Shown here: positions 14,702 through 20,009 of the stretch, piece by piece
Numbering within the stretch: the stretch's first letter is position 1
Layout of the letters: each line of letters opens with the position of its first letter
Source: a virus
Direction: 5' to 3' (one strand)
Virus record (IMG/VR): IMGVR_UViG_3300047470_000123
Location: 1-20,009 of that record
DNA length: 20,009 nucleotides
The notes under the pieces: model-generated
The model's input: only the letters and a program-made list of their open reading frames with translations
Told to the model about the DNA's origin: nothing
Database searches by the model: none
Translations under genes and position numbers: made by a program

Positions 14702-14728
14702 AAAGAAGCCCGACTTCGTGCCGGGCTT
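14702..14728 (-). terminator. terminator at the end of the replication/nin operon
   Basis: On the minus strand a perfect 7-bp stem (AAGCCCG/CGGGCTT) with a 9-base loop is followed by CTTTATG. It lies about 80 bases past the stop of the 223-residue gene and just before the exported-protein start. The 123 bases between these two genes contain no other gene, only a purine-rich tract on the minus strand. Confidence 0.75.
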
Positions 14729-14808
14729 TACTGTGCAACCTCAACGCGCAAGATCGACAGGATGGATAAATCCTCTCTCATTCTCTCACTCATTGCAATG
14801 GCTATTTG

Positions 14809-15480
14809 CTACGCCGCGCAACTTTCGATCAACCCCTCCGAATCCAGTAGTTCCTGAGCAGCTGTGAGCGCCTCGTTCACCTGGTCGTCCAACGACTTGC
14901 GGATCGACGAGCGCCACCGATACCGAGTTGATTCTGGCTTTCCGTCATTGTCCCAGTTGGCCATGTCATACCAGCCGGCCGGGAGAACCGATGTGGATCG
15001 CTTCAGCGTTTGCTTGCGGTCCACGGTGTCATCCATACCTCGCAGCCCCTTCTCATTGAACGTATCAACTAGGGCCTTGTTCTTGGCCATGGCCTCGGCC
15101 TCACGACTTACCACCTCGATAGTGGTCGACTCATGCTTGCCGCCAACCTGCGGGATTGCCCAGGTCAGAATCGCACACTCCCGGAACCGCTTCGGTGCCG
15201 GCGACCTAACCGAGTTCAACAACTCAAGGATGGCGCCGTGTTTGCGCTCGTCGTGCGTGGAGTACTTCGCAACCAGAGCTCTCCAGTGCGCCGGCGACAG
15301 CGACTTGTGCAGGCGGCCGAACACCCAGCAGTCGGTGAGAAAAGCGGCCTCCTTGCCAACGATCTCCCCCTTCTGTTTGGCGCACTGCACCTTCGGCTCA
15401 AAGTCGCACCCACCAGCAGAGTTGATGGTTTCGGCGGCCAACGCCCGAACAACTGCGGATACCACGTTGCGATAAGTCAT
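14809..15480 (-). CDS. last gene of the nin-type operon; candidate late antiterminator (Q-like)
   Basis: This is a 223-residue protein whose ATG overlaps the NinG stop (ATGA), so translation is coupled. It starts MTYRNVVSAVVRALAAETIN. The central part includes FGRLHKSLSPAHWRALVAKYS and a Lys/Arg-rich segment. The C-terminal third is helical (DDQVNEALTAAQELLDSEGL). Three Cys (25, 33 and 51) fall in the N-terminal quarter. The gene after ninG and before the lysis genes is often the late antiterminator in lambdoid phages, and HWRALV..Y resembles segments seen in such proteins. Several terminators lie between this gene and the late genes, which fits. The sequence evidence alone is weak, so the role stays a hypothesis. 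Confidence 0.75.
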   Translation of the reverse strand: MTYRNVVSAVVRALAAETINSAGGCDFEPKVQCAKQKGEIVGKEAAFLTDCWVFGRLHKSLSPAHWRALVAKYSTHDERKHGAILELLNSVRSPAPKRFRECAILTWAIPQVGGKHESTTIEVVSREAEAMAKNKALVDTFNEKGLRGMDDTVDRKQTLKRSTSVLPAGWYDMANWDNDGKPESTRYRWRSSIRKSLDDQVNEALTAAQELLDSEGLIESCAA

Positions 15481-16079
15481 GCTGCTGCTCCCTTCAATTC
15501 TCTGGTCAGTGCCCGGTAGTCGGCCTTGATGGTCTTGATCTCGTCGACGGTGTACTTGCGGGCCGAATGAGGCCCTTCTAACCAATCCACTTTGTCGGCG
15601 CCGATGCGCTTCACCAGCCGAATGCGGTACTCCACCGCGTTTCCGGACAGGTTCCGATTGCACTTCACGCACTGGCGGTGGATGTTCAGCGGCTCGAAGC
15701 GCAGCTCAGGACAGGCGCCCACAGAACGGTAATGTCCCGCGTCCCAGCGGCTGCCCGTGATCAGGTCGTGATCGCTGGGCATGGAGTCGCAGCTGATACA
15801 CGGCAGGTGTGCGTCACGCAGGCGGACAAACTCGTTCACCGCTGTCTGGGCTTCGCGCAGGTGATCCGCCCTACTCTTCAGCCTCTCCTTGCGAACCTTG
15901 ATCTCGGCGCGCTCGATCTGGGCGAGCGACTTGCGCGCCTTCTCCTGATTCACGTCCTTGATGGCCAGGCCGCACTTGGGGCTGCACACTGCCTGCCCCA
16001 GGCGCTGCGGTGGGAAGCTGATGCCGCACGCCGGGTTACCGCAGATTTTCTTCTTCCGTTCCTTGGGAGCTACAGGCAT
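15477..16079 (-). CDS. ninG: NinG/Rap recombination protein
   Basis: This 200-residue protein belongs to the lambda NinG (Rap) family, a structure-specific nuclease that helps phage recombination. The start is taken at 16079 (MPVAPKERKKKICG); the frame is open further upstream but overlaps the previous gene. There are two zinc-type clusters. The first is Cys13, Cys18, Cys32 and Cys36 (ICGNPACG, VCSPKCG). The second is Cys94, Cys97, Cys137 and Cys140 (LPCISCD, QCVKCNRNLSG). Between them lies the conserved GSRWDAGHYRSVGACPELRF with FEPLNIHRQC, an HNH-like core containing His116 and His134. A basic helix occupies ~45-75. Overlaps both neighbours. Complete and close to family length. Confidence 0.93.
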   Translation of the reverse strand: MPVAPKERKKKICGNPACGISFPPQRLGQAVCSPKCGLAIKDVNQEKARKSLAQIERAEIKVRKERLKSRADHLREAQTAVNEFVRLRDAHLPCISCDSMPSDHDLITGSRWDAGHYRSVGACPELRFEPLNIHRQCVKCNRNLSGNAVEYRIRLVKRIGADKVDWLEGPHSARKYTVDEIKTIKADYRALTRELKGAAA

Positions 16080-16348
16080 GGCTCGGCCTCCTTGGCTTTT
16101 TGTTGCTCGGGCGCGAAGTCTCCGCGTAGCGGCATCAGCCACTTTTCCCAAACGATGGCCTTGTCCTCGCTTACCACCCATACAACCTCCCCTCCCTCCT
16201 GCTCGTAGACGCCAGGGTCCATCGGGTCCTTGCGATCCACTGGACTCACGCAGTGGCGGCTGATCAGCTCGACGCACGTACCGATTGCAGGCGGAAAGGT
16301 GTGATTGATCACTAAAGCCAGATCGCCCGGCTTGAATTGATTGCTCAT
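16070..16348 (-). CDS. small phage protein with SH3-like appearance, unknown function
   Basis: This is a 92-residue protein between ninB and ninG, overlapping both (ATGA with ninB, 10 bases with ninG). FKPGDLALVINHTF, then IGTCVELI, then the Gly-rich turn and VVWVVSEDKAIVWEKWLMPL look like a small beta-barrel of the SH3 or KOW kind. Proteins with this pattern are common in Pseudomonas phage replication operons but have no assigned function. The C-terminal tail is charged (EQQKAKEAE). The tight overlap shows that it is translated together with the recombination genes, so a role in DNA metabolism or RNA handling is possible. Confidence 0.75.
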   Translation of the reverse strand: MSNQFKPGDLALVINHTFPPAIGTCVELISRHCVSPVDRKDPMDPGVYEQEGGEVVWVVSEDKAIVWEKWLMPLRGDFAPEQQKAKEAEPCL

Positions 16349-16815
16349 GCAGCCACCTCGCCCAGCAGATCCGAAAACACCACGCCGCGCGCCGTGAAGT
16401 CGGCAACGATGCGATCCGTGTAGGCGATGCCCTGGGCACGACTGAACAAGCGGGTAACCGGGAATCCGTCCGGACCGAACAGCGGGTTGCCGCCCATCAG
16501 GTCCAGCTTTTCCGCATAGGTCAGGTGGCGCATGGTCCGGTACCAGCCGTTGCGGAAATCGTCGTCCTCGTTCACCAAGATCTGCACGCCGAAGTGCAGC
16601 TTGCAGTAGCGGCGGGAGTCCTCCACGTCACCGATCTGCGTCATCGCGGCGATGCGCTGGTACAGCGAGAACCACAGCGCGTTTTGATCGAGGGTGCGAT
16701 CCCTGCCCGGGCGCAACGACACAACGACGAACTTCTTTTCGCGGAACATGGTGGTCAGGCTGGTGATGGCCTCGGACAGCTTGGCCTGGCAGTTGACGCT
16801 GATCTTGTCGGTCAT
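16345..16815 (-). CDS. ninB: NinB recombination protein
   Basis: This 156-residue protein belongs to the lambda NinB (Orf) family, which binds single-stranded DNA and helps load recombinase in the phage RecFOR-like route. The start at 16815 (MTDKISVNCQAKLSEAIT) is chosen because it overlaps the preceding stop as ATGA. The frame stays open upstream through another small gene. Family features are SLRPGRDRTLDQNALWFSLY, the HFGV..L region, the YRTMRHLTYAEKLDLM segment, and the ending FPVTRLFSRAQG. It is encoded between a small membrane peptide and an SH3-like protein, in an operon shared with ninG and the replication genes. Confidence 0.93.
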   Translation of the reverse strand: MTDKISVNCQAKLSEAITSLTTMFREKKFVVVSLRPGRDRTLDQNALWFSLYQRIAAMTQIGDVEDSRRYCKLHFGVQILVNEDDDFRNGWYRTMRHLTYAEKLDLMGGNPLFGPDGFPVTRLFSRAQGIAYTDRIVADFTARGVVFSDLLGEVAA

Positions 16816-16907
16816 GACGTCACCGCCATTGTGATCAGGACGCAGAACACGCCGATGGAAAAACCAGCCATCGTCCAGGCCAGCGTGATTTTGGATTGGG
16901 TAACCAT
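16812..16907 (-). CDS. 31-residue single-helix membrane peptide between dnaC-like gene and ninB
   Basis: This is a short frame reading MVTQSKITLAWTM and then GFSIGVFCVLITMAVTS. Its ATG shares one base with the helicase-loader stop (TGATG), its stop overlaps the ninB ATG (ATGA), and AAGGAGG sits 8 bases upstream. Without it there would be a 91-base hole in an otherwise fully overlapping operon. Residues ~8-28 form one clear membrane helix after a short polar N-terminus with one Lys. The coupling signals at both ends are strong evidence of translation. The function is unknown. Small membrane peptides in phages can act as inhibitors, exclusion proteins or anchors. Confidence 0.7.
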   Translation of the reverse strand: MVTQSKITLAWTMAGFSIGVFCVLITMAVTS

Positions 16908-17701
16908 CAGAAAGCCTCCTTGCCGCGCTGCGATTCCCACTCAAACGGAACGACGATCACCCCGCCCTCACGCAGGCGATCGGCGCAGCGCTCACCAATG
17001 GCGGCCGGCAGCGCTGTCGCGTCCAGATTTGAAATGATCACCGTCGGACGCATTTGCTCGTAGCGGCCGTTGATGATCGAGAACAGCGTGGTCAGCTCGA
17101 AGTCGCTCGGGGTTTCCTTGCTCACACCGATCTCATCGAGGATGAGCAGCGACGGACTGATCAGTCCCGACAGAATCCAGCTCTCACTACGGTCATTGGC
17201 CTTGTCATAGGTGGCGCGGATATCCTGCAGAACCGAGCCTATCGTTCGGTACACGGCCGTAGCGGCGGTTTTGCGCATGATCTCGTTGGCAATGGCCACG
17301 CCCAGGTGCGTCTTGCCAGTGCCGGGCTTGCCCAGAAGCAACAGGCAGCGACCGGTGTGCGAGATCTCTGGAAACTTGTCCGCGTACTTACGGCAGATGC
17401 GCAGCGCTTCCTGCTGGCTGGCCGACTCCGCGACGTAACCATTCAGGGTCTTGGTTGTGAAGCGCTTCGGCACCAGGGCAGAACCGAGCTTGTAGACCAG
17501 CTCGTCTCGAGCCTGCTGCTTGACGCGAGCGGCCTCGGTTTCCTTGGCGAGCTGCTGGCAGTCCGGGCAGGCCGTCTTGAACTCTTTGCCGAAGATCACG
17601 TTAACGGTCTGCGGGAACTGGCCGTGCTCTTCGCACACGCCGGTGGTTCGCCGTGGACCAGGTGCGGCCGTAGGCATGGTGATAACTTTTTCAGAACGCA
17701 T
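16907..17701 (-). CDS. DnaC-like replicative helicase loader
   Basis: This is a 264-residue AAA+ ATPase. A zinc-ribbon-like N-terminus (Cys23, His26, Cys45, Cys48: VCEEHGQFP, ACPDCQQ) precedes a charged helix (~50-70). The ATPase domain has Walker A GKPGTGKT (124-131), Walker B SLLILDEIG (~184-192), sensor 1 in TVIISNLD (Asn225) and the arginine-finger region DRLREGG (Arg242). This layout is typical of phage DnaC/IstB-like loaders that deliver the host DnaB helicase to the phage origin, working with the O-like protein encoded just upstream. It overlaps that gene by 11 bases. Complete. Confidence 0.93.
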   Translation of the reverse strand: MRSEKVITMPTAAPGPRRTTGVCEEHGQFPQTVNVIFGKEFKTACPDCQQLAKETEAARVKQQARDELVYKLGSALVPKRFTTKTLNGYVAESASQQEALRICRKYADKFPEISHTGRCLLLLGKPGTGKTHLGVAIANEIMRKTAATAVYRTIGSVLQDIRATYDKANDRSESWILSGLISPSLLILDEIGVSKETPSDFELTTLFSIINGRYEQMRPTVIISNLDATALPAAIGERCADRLREGGVIVVPFEWESQRGKEAF

Positions 17702-18497
17702 AGGTGCCGTCCTCCCGCTGGGTTAGGCCCGCGCGGTAATCGCGCTCAGCAAAGCCGGTGTGCCGGCTGGTTGGCAGGTGGTGCACGTTGCTCGGCATCG
17801 TGACTTCGTCCTCCCAGCGTTTGCCGTTCAGCCAGGTGGAAGGATGTGGGATGAACTGCCCGCCATCCTTGGTCCAGTCAGCGCACACCACCTGCTTGGC
17901 GAGGCCCTGGGCGATCAGAGCAAACAGGTCGTCTGTGACCTTGAGTTTCTTCCATACCTTCTCTGCGGCCGCCTTACCCTTCTTGTTCGGGTACAGCTTC
18001 CAGAACTTTGGGAAGAGCTCGTCGCTCGGCGAGTTCGGCAATGCCGGAGGCGTTGACGTGTTGAGGGGGTCAGGCATCAGGGATCCGGAATCAGGAATCA
18101 GAGAATCAGCCGGTGCGCTCCCGAGAATGGCAGAAGTAGTTCTGCCAAAATCGGTAGTGATACAACCCATTGATGCGCAAGGGATAACTGACTCCGGCTC
18201 ATTACGATGCGGGTTCTGATGTTTGTCGAAGTTCTCAACCTGGATGTACCGCTTTGCCTCAACGGTGTACCGAGTGATGAAGCTTTCCGAAGCCAAAAAT
18301 CCCAATAGACCTTCGATGTCCACGCCATCGCGGTACGGAAACAGCTCTCCCTTAATGCGCAACGGTCGGTCTTCGAGACGGCCGGCTTTGTCAGCCAGCA
18401 GCCACAGGCCCTCAAACAACAACGTCGCCATCGGATCGGCGACACCGAGGATCTCGTTCTTGAACAGGGCTGGTTTGATGTTGCGTGCACGGGCCAT
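17691..18497 (-). CDS. O-like phage replication initiator
   Basis: This is a 268-residue protein. Residues ~1-105 (MARARNIKPALFKNEILG, ATLLFEGLWLLADKAGRLED, FLASESFITRYTV, FDKHQNPHRNEP) are the winged-helix-type N-terminal domain of phage replication proteins. A low-complexity linker (~127-155) follows, with SLIPDSG and SLMPDPL repeats. The C-terminal domain has FPKFWKLYPNKKGKAAAEKVW and GQFIPHPSTWLNGKRWEDE, common to primosome proteins. The gene's ATG overlaps the previous stop (TAATG), and the helicase-loader gene follows with overlap. It should bind the origin and recruit the loader-helicase complex. The DNA of the linker contains iteron-like repeats, as in lambda O. Confidence 0.9.
   Translation of the reverse strand: MARARNIKPALFKNEILGVADPMATLLFEGLWLLADKAGRLEDRPLRIKGELFPYRDGVDIEGLLGFLASESFITRYTVEAKRYIQVENFDKHQNPHRNEPESVIPCASMGCITTDFGRTTSAILGSAPADSLIPDSGSLMPDPLNTSTPPALPNSPSDELFPKFWKLYPNKKGKAAAEKVWKKLKVTDDLFALIAQGLAKQVVCADWTKDGGQFIPHPSTWLNGKRWEDEVTMPSNVHHLPTSRHTGFAERDYRAGLTQREDGTYAF
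18069..18147. repeat. iteron-like repeats and palindrome inside the O-like gene: candidate replication origin
   Basis: Six near-copies of a 7-base unit lie in tandem at 18069-18110: GTCAGGC, ATCAGGG, ATCCGGA, ATCAGGA, ATCAGAG, AATCAGC. Eighteen bases further on is a perfect 8-bp inverted repeat TGGCAGAA-gtag-TTCTGCCA (18128-18147), followed by a more AT-rich stretch. The period is not a multiple of three, so repetition is at the DNA level. The site falls in the protein's variable linker. Lambda ori has the same plan inside gene O. Confidence 0.6.
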
Positions 18498-19276
18498 TAG
18501 ATGCCCTCCTCTAAACGGTAGGCATCTACAACGTTCTCGCCGGCACCAACAATCACCTCCAGAGCTTCACCAGGATTAGCGAAGACTGAGCCATAGATAC
18601 CCGCAATTTGCGAGTCATCCATACTGTGGAGGGCAAGTGCGGCAAGTGTTTCGAAATTCGTCATTCCCCATGGGGCGGCCTGAAATAGCTGCCCGCCATA
18701 GAGGTCACCGATGTAAATGCTGTTGATGATTCGCGCATGGGACATGCTTGTCGCCCAGCGGATCGGGTCCTCGACGCTGGAGGATTTGACGTCGCCCCCG
18801 GGAGCGAAAGCCTTATTGATCGATTTGAACAGGCTGTCTTGCGCCTTGTCAGAGCGAGCCTTGGCGACAGCGAAAGACTCATCTGAGTCCCCTTGAAATT
18901 CGGCATTGATGATTGATTCAACTGACTCGAAGTCAACCCCCACGAACCACTCTCGACCGTGTACAGGCAGTGCGATGCTCATGCAGTAATCAATCAGCCT
19001 TTTCTCTGCCTTTTTTGGGCTCACCAGCAGCCCGGATACGACAGATTTCATTACCGTCGCATTACGCATTGAGGAAATACCCGCGTGCGATCCAATCCTT
19101 GCTTGCGCGTTTCGTCCGCGGCCCACCTTCAGCCAACCATCGGAGAAAAGAACGGCATAAACACACCCACCGCCCCGCGTGCTGCTACTGCTTTCGTCAC
19201 GCGACACGTTTTGCGATTGCATAAAACGTGTCGCCCCATTGTTCTGGGGATTGCTGGTTTCTATTGAATGGTGCAT
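18497..19276 (-). CDS. GIY-YIG-type protein (T5orf172/MUG113-like) heading the replication operon
   Basis: This is a 259-residue protein from the ATG at 19276, chosen for GTGGAGC 8 bases upstream. A GTG at 19312 lies inside a terminator hairpin, and a later ATG at 19222 is also possible. After a Ser/Asn-rich N-terminus, residues ~38-125 carry the GIY-YIG nuclease plan: CVYAVLF in place of GIY, WLKVGRGRN for YIG, the conserved Arg60 in QARIGSH, and HGREWFVG with the expected catalytic Glu109. This resembles the T5orf172 branch. The second half (WATSMSHARIINSIYIGDL, then APWGMTNFETLAALALHS) is unknown. It overlaps the O-like gene and may be a nuclease or DNA-binding regulator. Confidence 0.8.
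   Translation of the reverse strand: MHHSIETSNPQNNGATRFMQSQNVSRDESSSSTRGGGCVYAVLFSDGWLKVGRGRNAQARIGSHAGISSMRNATVMKSVVSGLLVSPKKAEKRLIDYCMSIALPVHGREWFVGVDFESVESIINAEFQGDSDESFAVAKARSDKAQDSLFKSINKAFAPGGDVKSSSVEDPIRWATSMSHARIINSIYIGDLYGGQLFQAAPWGMTNFETLAALALHSMDDSQIAGIYGSVFANPGEALEVIVGAGENVVDAYRLEEGI
19201..19234. repeat. perfect 12-bp inverted repeat with 10-base spacer
   Basis: GCGACACGTTTT (19201-19212) and AAAACGTGTCGC (19223-19234) are exact reverse complements around GCGATTGCAT. The 34-bp element lies in the N-terminal codons of the GIY-YIG gene, and an alternative ATG of that gene (19222-19220) falls in the spacer. It could be an RNA hairpin, an operator, or a recombinase site (loxP is 13-8-13, also 34 bp). 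Confidence 0.6.
19239..19267 (+). promoter_or_regulatory. weak candidate promoter for a plus-strand antisense RNA
   Basis: TTGTTC and TATTGA are separated by 17 bases. Both are poor matches (about 3 of 6 each), but the spacing is right and transcription would begin near 19274, just before a hairpin and terminator on the same strand. Confidence 0.25.
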
Positions 19277-19329
19277 GATTCGCTCCACGAGCGTTGAAGA
19301 GAGCCGGGTCACTACCCCGGCTTTTTTTT
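19274..19329 (+). ncRNA. candidate antisense RNA, OOP-like, across the start of the replication operon
   Basis: The plus strand carries a perfect small hairpin CGCTC-CAC-GAGCG (19281-19293) and then a canonical terminator ending in eight T residues (19302-19329). No plausible plus-strand protein gene precedes it. The RNA would be antisense to the leader and start codon of the GIY-YIG gene. Lambda OOP RNA is short, antisense, terminator-ended and placed just before gene O, a close positional parallel. The 5' end is a guess; a longer RNA could include the hairpins at 19201-19249. Confidence 0.4.
19302..19329 (+). terminator. strong plus-strand intrinsic terminator
   Basis: AGCCGGG/CCCGGCT form a perfect 7-bp stem with a 7-base loop followed by eight T residues on the plus strand. 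On the minus strand the A run precedes the hairpin, so it would not terminate the operon. Confidence 0.8.
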
Positions 19330-19346
19330 GCCTACTGAAAACTTCA

Positions 19347-19388
19347 GTCCCCTTAGAGGGACCTTTTCTTTGGTCCCTAATAAGGGAC
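19347..19388. promoter_or_regulatory. tandem 16-bp palindromes, probable operators
   Basis: GTCCC-CTTAGA-GGGAC (19347-19362) and GTCCC-TAATAA-GGGAC (19373-19388) share the same arms, with centres 26 bp apart. Their outer flanks also match (CAGTCCC/GGGACTG). They lie between two ribbon-helix-helix-like genes and the replication operon, where a repressor would control transcription. A further copy of the outer sequence, GCTCAGTCCCTT, occurs at 19907-19918 and, inverted, at 19382-19393. Confidence 0.6.
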
Positions 19389-19395
19389 TGAGCGC

Positions 19396-19611
19396 TTACC
19401 TTCGCGGCCCGAACTGGACGATGTTGTCACCCGCTGTCGCCTTCCCTCTCCGCGAGAGAAACCGGCCGGCTTTGCGCAAGATCTGCGATGCCAGTTCATC
19501 GGTGCTTATCCCCATCTCCAAGGCCCAAAGCTCTAGGTCCTCGAAGTCGTTCTTCCTGAAATGCGCGACTTCAACCTCACGGATTGGCGTTGCATCGTTT
19601 GCTGCTGGCAT
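19396..19611 (-). CDS. small ribbon-helix-helix-like protein (Arc type)
   Basis: This is a 71-residue protein. The start at 19611 (MPAANDATPIREVEVAHFRK) is preferred because GGGAGG lies 4 bases upstream. The ATG at 19623 would place that ribosome site inside the coding region. A beta strand (REVEVAHF) followed by two helices (NDFEDLELWALEMG and STDELASQILRKAGRFL) is the ribbon-helix-helix plan of Arc/MetJ-type repressors. A basic, glycine-containing tail follows. The tandem palindromes immediately downstream are suitable targets. Regulation of the replication operon is inferred from position. Confidence 0.72.
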   Translation of the reverse strand: MPAANDATPIREVEVAHFRKNDFEDLELWALEMGISTDELASQILRKAGRFLSRRGKATAGDNIVQFGPRR

Positions 19612-19630
19612 CGGTCCTCCCATGACCTAT

Positions 19631-19837
19631 TCAGGCCCTGAGCTTTTTTTCGCTAATAAACGGCAGGTAGCCGTGCTCTTTCTTGAATGCCAAGGCGGCG
19701 AGAATGATTTCGCGAGCCAGCACGCTGTGTTGCGCCTTGAGCTCATGGGCGTATCCCTTGAGCTCATGGAAGTCTTCGTCATCCAGACGAACCTTGACCT
19801 GGTGGTCGTGGCGGTGGGCTTTGTCGTCATAGGCCAT
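19631..19837 (-). CDS. ribbon-helix-helix-like DNA-binding protein
   Basis: This is a 68-residue protein. HDHQVKVRLDDEDFHELKGY gives the strand and first helix of a ribbon-helix-helix domain, and KAQHSVLAREIILAALAF the second. The C-terminus is GYLPFISEKKLRA. AGGGGAACACCTG precedes the ATG at 19837. The next ribbon-helix-helix-like gene begins about 20 bases after its stop, so the pair is cotranscribed. Such proteins act as dimers on short palindromic operators. It could repress the early genes on one or both sides. No toxin gene is next to it, so antitoxin function is not supported. Confidence 0.75.
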   Translation of the reverse strand: MAYDDKAHRHDHQVKVRLDDEDFHELKGYAHELKAQHSVLAREIILAALAFKKEHGYLPFISEKKLRA

Positions 19838-19908
19838 CAGGTGTTCCCCTGCTTGCTTCTGTGATCGTGTGGTCTGGATGAGCTTTGCAGTTACGCTTCA
19901 GGGCCTGC

Positions 19909-20009
19909 TCAGTCCCTTCTTCGGAAAGGCTTTACTGCTCCCCGCGGATTTCGGGGTTTTGTCCGTTGAGCCAGCTCTCGACGCATCAACTCGGCGGCCA
20001 GTTCTTCGG
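19909..20009 (-). CDS. C-terminal end of a gene cut by the right edge
   Basis: A minus frame open from the right edge ends at the stop 19909-19911. About 32 residues are visible: a helical acidic part (EELAAELMRRELAQ) followed by a basic, proline-rich tail (RTKPRNPRG and FRRRD). The composition is consistent with a small DNA-binding or structural phage protein, but no family can be named. Its last bases include one copy of the 12-base sequence GCTCAGTCCCTT, which is repeated inverted near the tandem palindromes. Confidence 0.55.
   Translation of the reverse strand, partial: EELAAELMRRELAQRTKPRNPRGAVKPFRRRD

Noticed and set aside
14762-14857. Plus-strand 31-codon frame with a hydrophobic segment (MDKSSLILSLIAMAICY start)
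   Set aside because: It overlaps the end of the 223-residue gene on the other strand, and the AGG before its ATG is too close to act as a ribosome site. Probably chance.
19838-19908. Protein-like frame between the edge gene and the first ribbon-helix-helix gene
   Set aside because: There is no ATG, GTG or TTG after the preceding in-frame stop, and it runs into the ribbon-helix-helix start region.
19937-19957. CCCCG/CGGGG hairpin followed by TTTT on the plus strand near the right edge
   Set aside because: It lies inside the coding end of a minus-strand gene, the stem is short and the T run brief, so it is not called as a terminator.

Overview
The window is the structural, lysis and replication part of a tailed phage genome with siphovirus-type tail genes, either a free phage or a prophage. 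Almost every gene is on the minus strand, so the map reads right to left. The host is probably a Pseudomonas or a close relative. The reasons are the high-GC coding style, the Shine-Dalgarno patterns, and a gene set (O-like/DnaC-like replication genes, NinB, NinG, DUF4055 portal, gp13-like capsid) common in temperate Pseudomonas phages. No integrase, repressor, tRNA or CRISPR array is visible, so lysogeny is inferred, not shown.

Right end to about 14.8 kb is the early/middle region. It begins with the end of an unidentified gene and two small ribbon-helix-helix-like proteins. A regulatory interval follows, with tandem 16-bp palindromes and a strong plus-strand terminator. Next is a tightly overlapping operon: GIY-YIG-type protein, O-like replication protein carrying iteron-like repeats, DnaC-like helicase loader, a 31-residue membrane peptide, NinB, a 92-residue protein, NinG, and a 223-residue protein in the usual place of a late antiterminator.

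14.7-12.9 kb is a junction. It has an 87-residue exported protein between terminators, the only convincing plus-strand gene, a lambda-S-like holin with a hairpin over its ribosome site, a second small membrane protein, and a 71-residue unknown. No endolysin is present in the window.

12.9-5.3 kb is the packaging and head module: small and large terminase, portal, Mu-F-like minor head protein, a lower-GC membrane protein that looks like an inserted cargo gene (moron), scaffold-like protein, major capsid and a coiled-coil protein.

5.3-0 kb is the connector and tail module: DnaT-like/connector protein, head-closure candidate, HK97 gp10-like protein, tail terminator, tail tube, and tail assembly chaperone with a -1 frameshift site (A AAA AAC) leading into a DUF1799-like extension. 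A BamE-like lipoprotein cargo gene and the first ~596 residues of the tape measure protein complete it.

Intrinsic terminators interrupt the late genes repeatedly. They flank the tail tube gene and follow the cargo genes. This suggests either processive antitermination or tuning of protein ratios.
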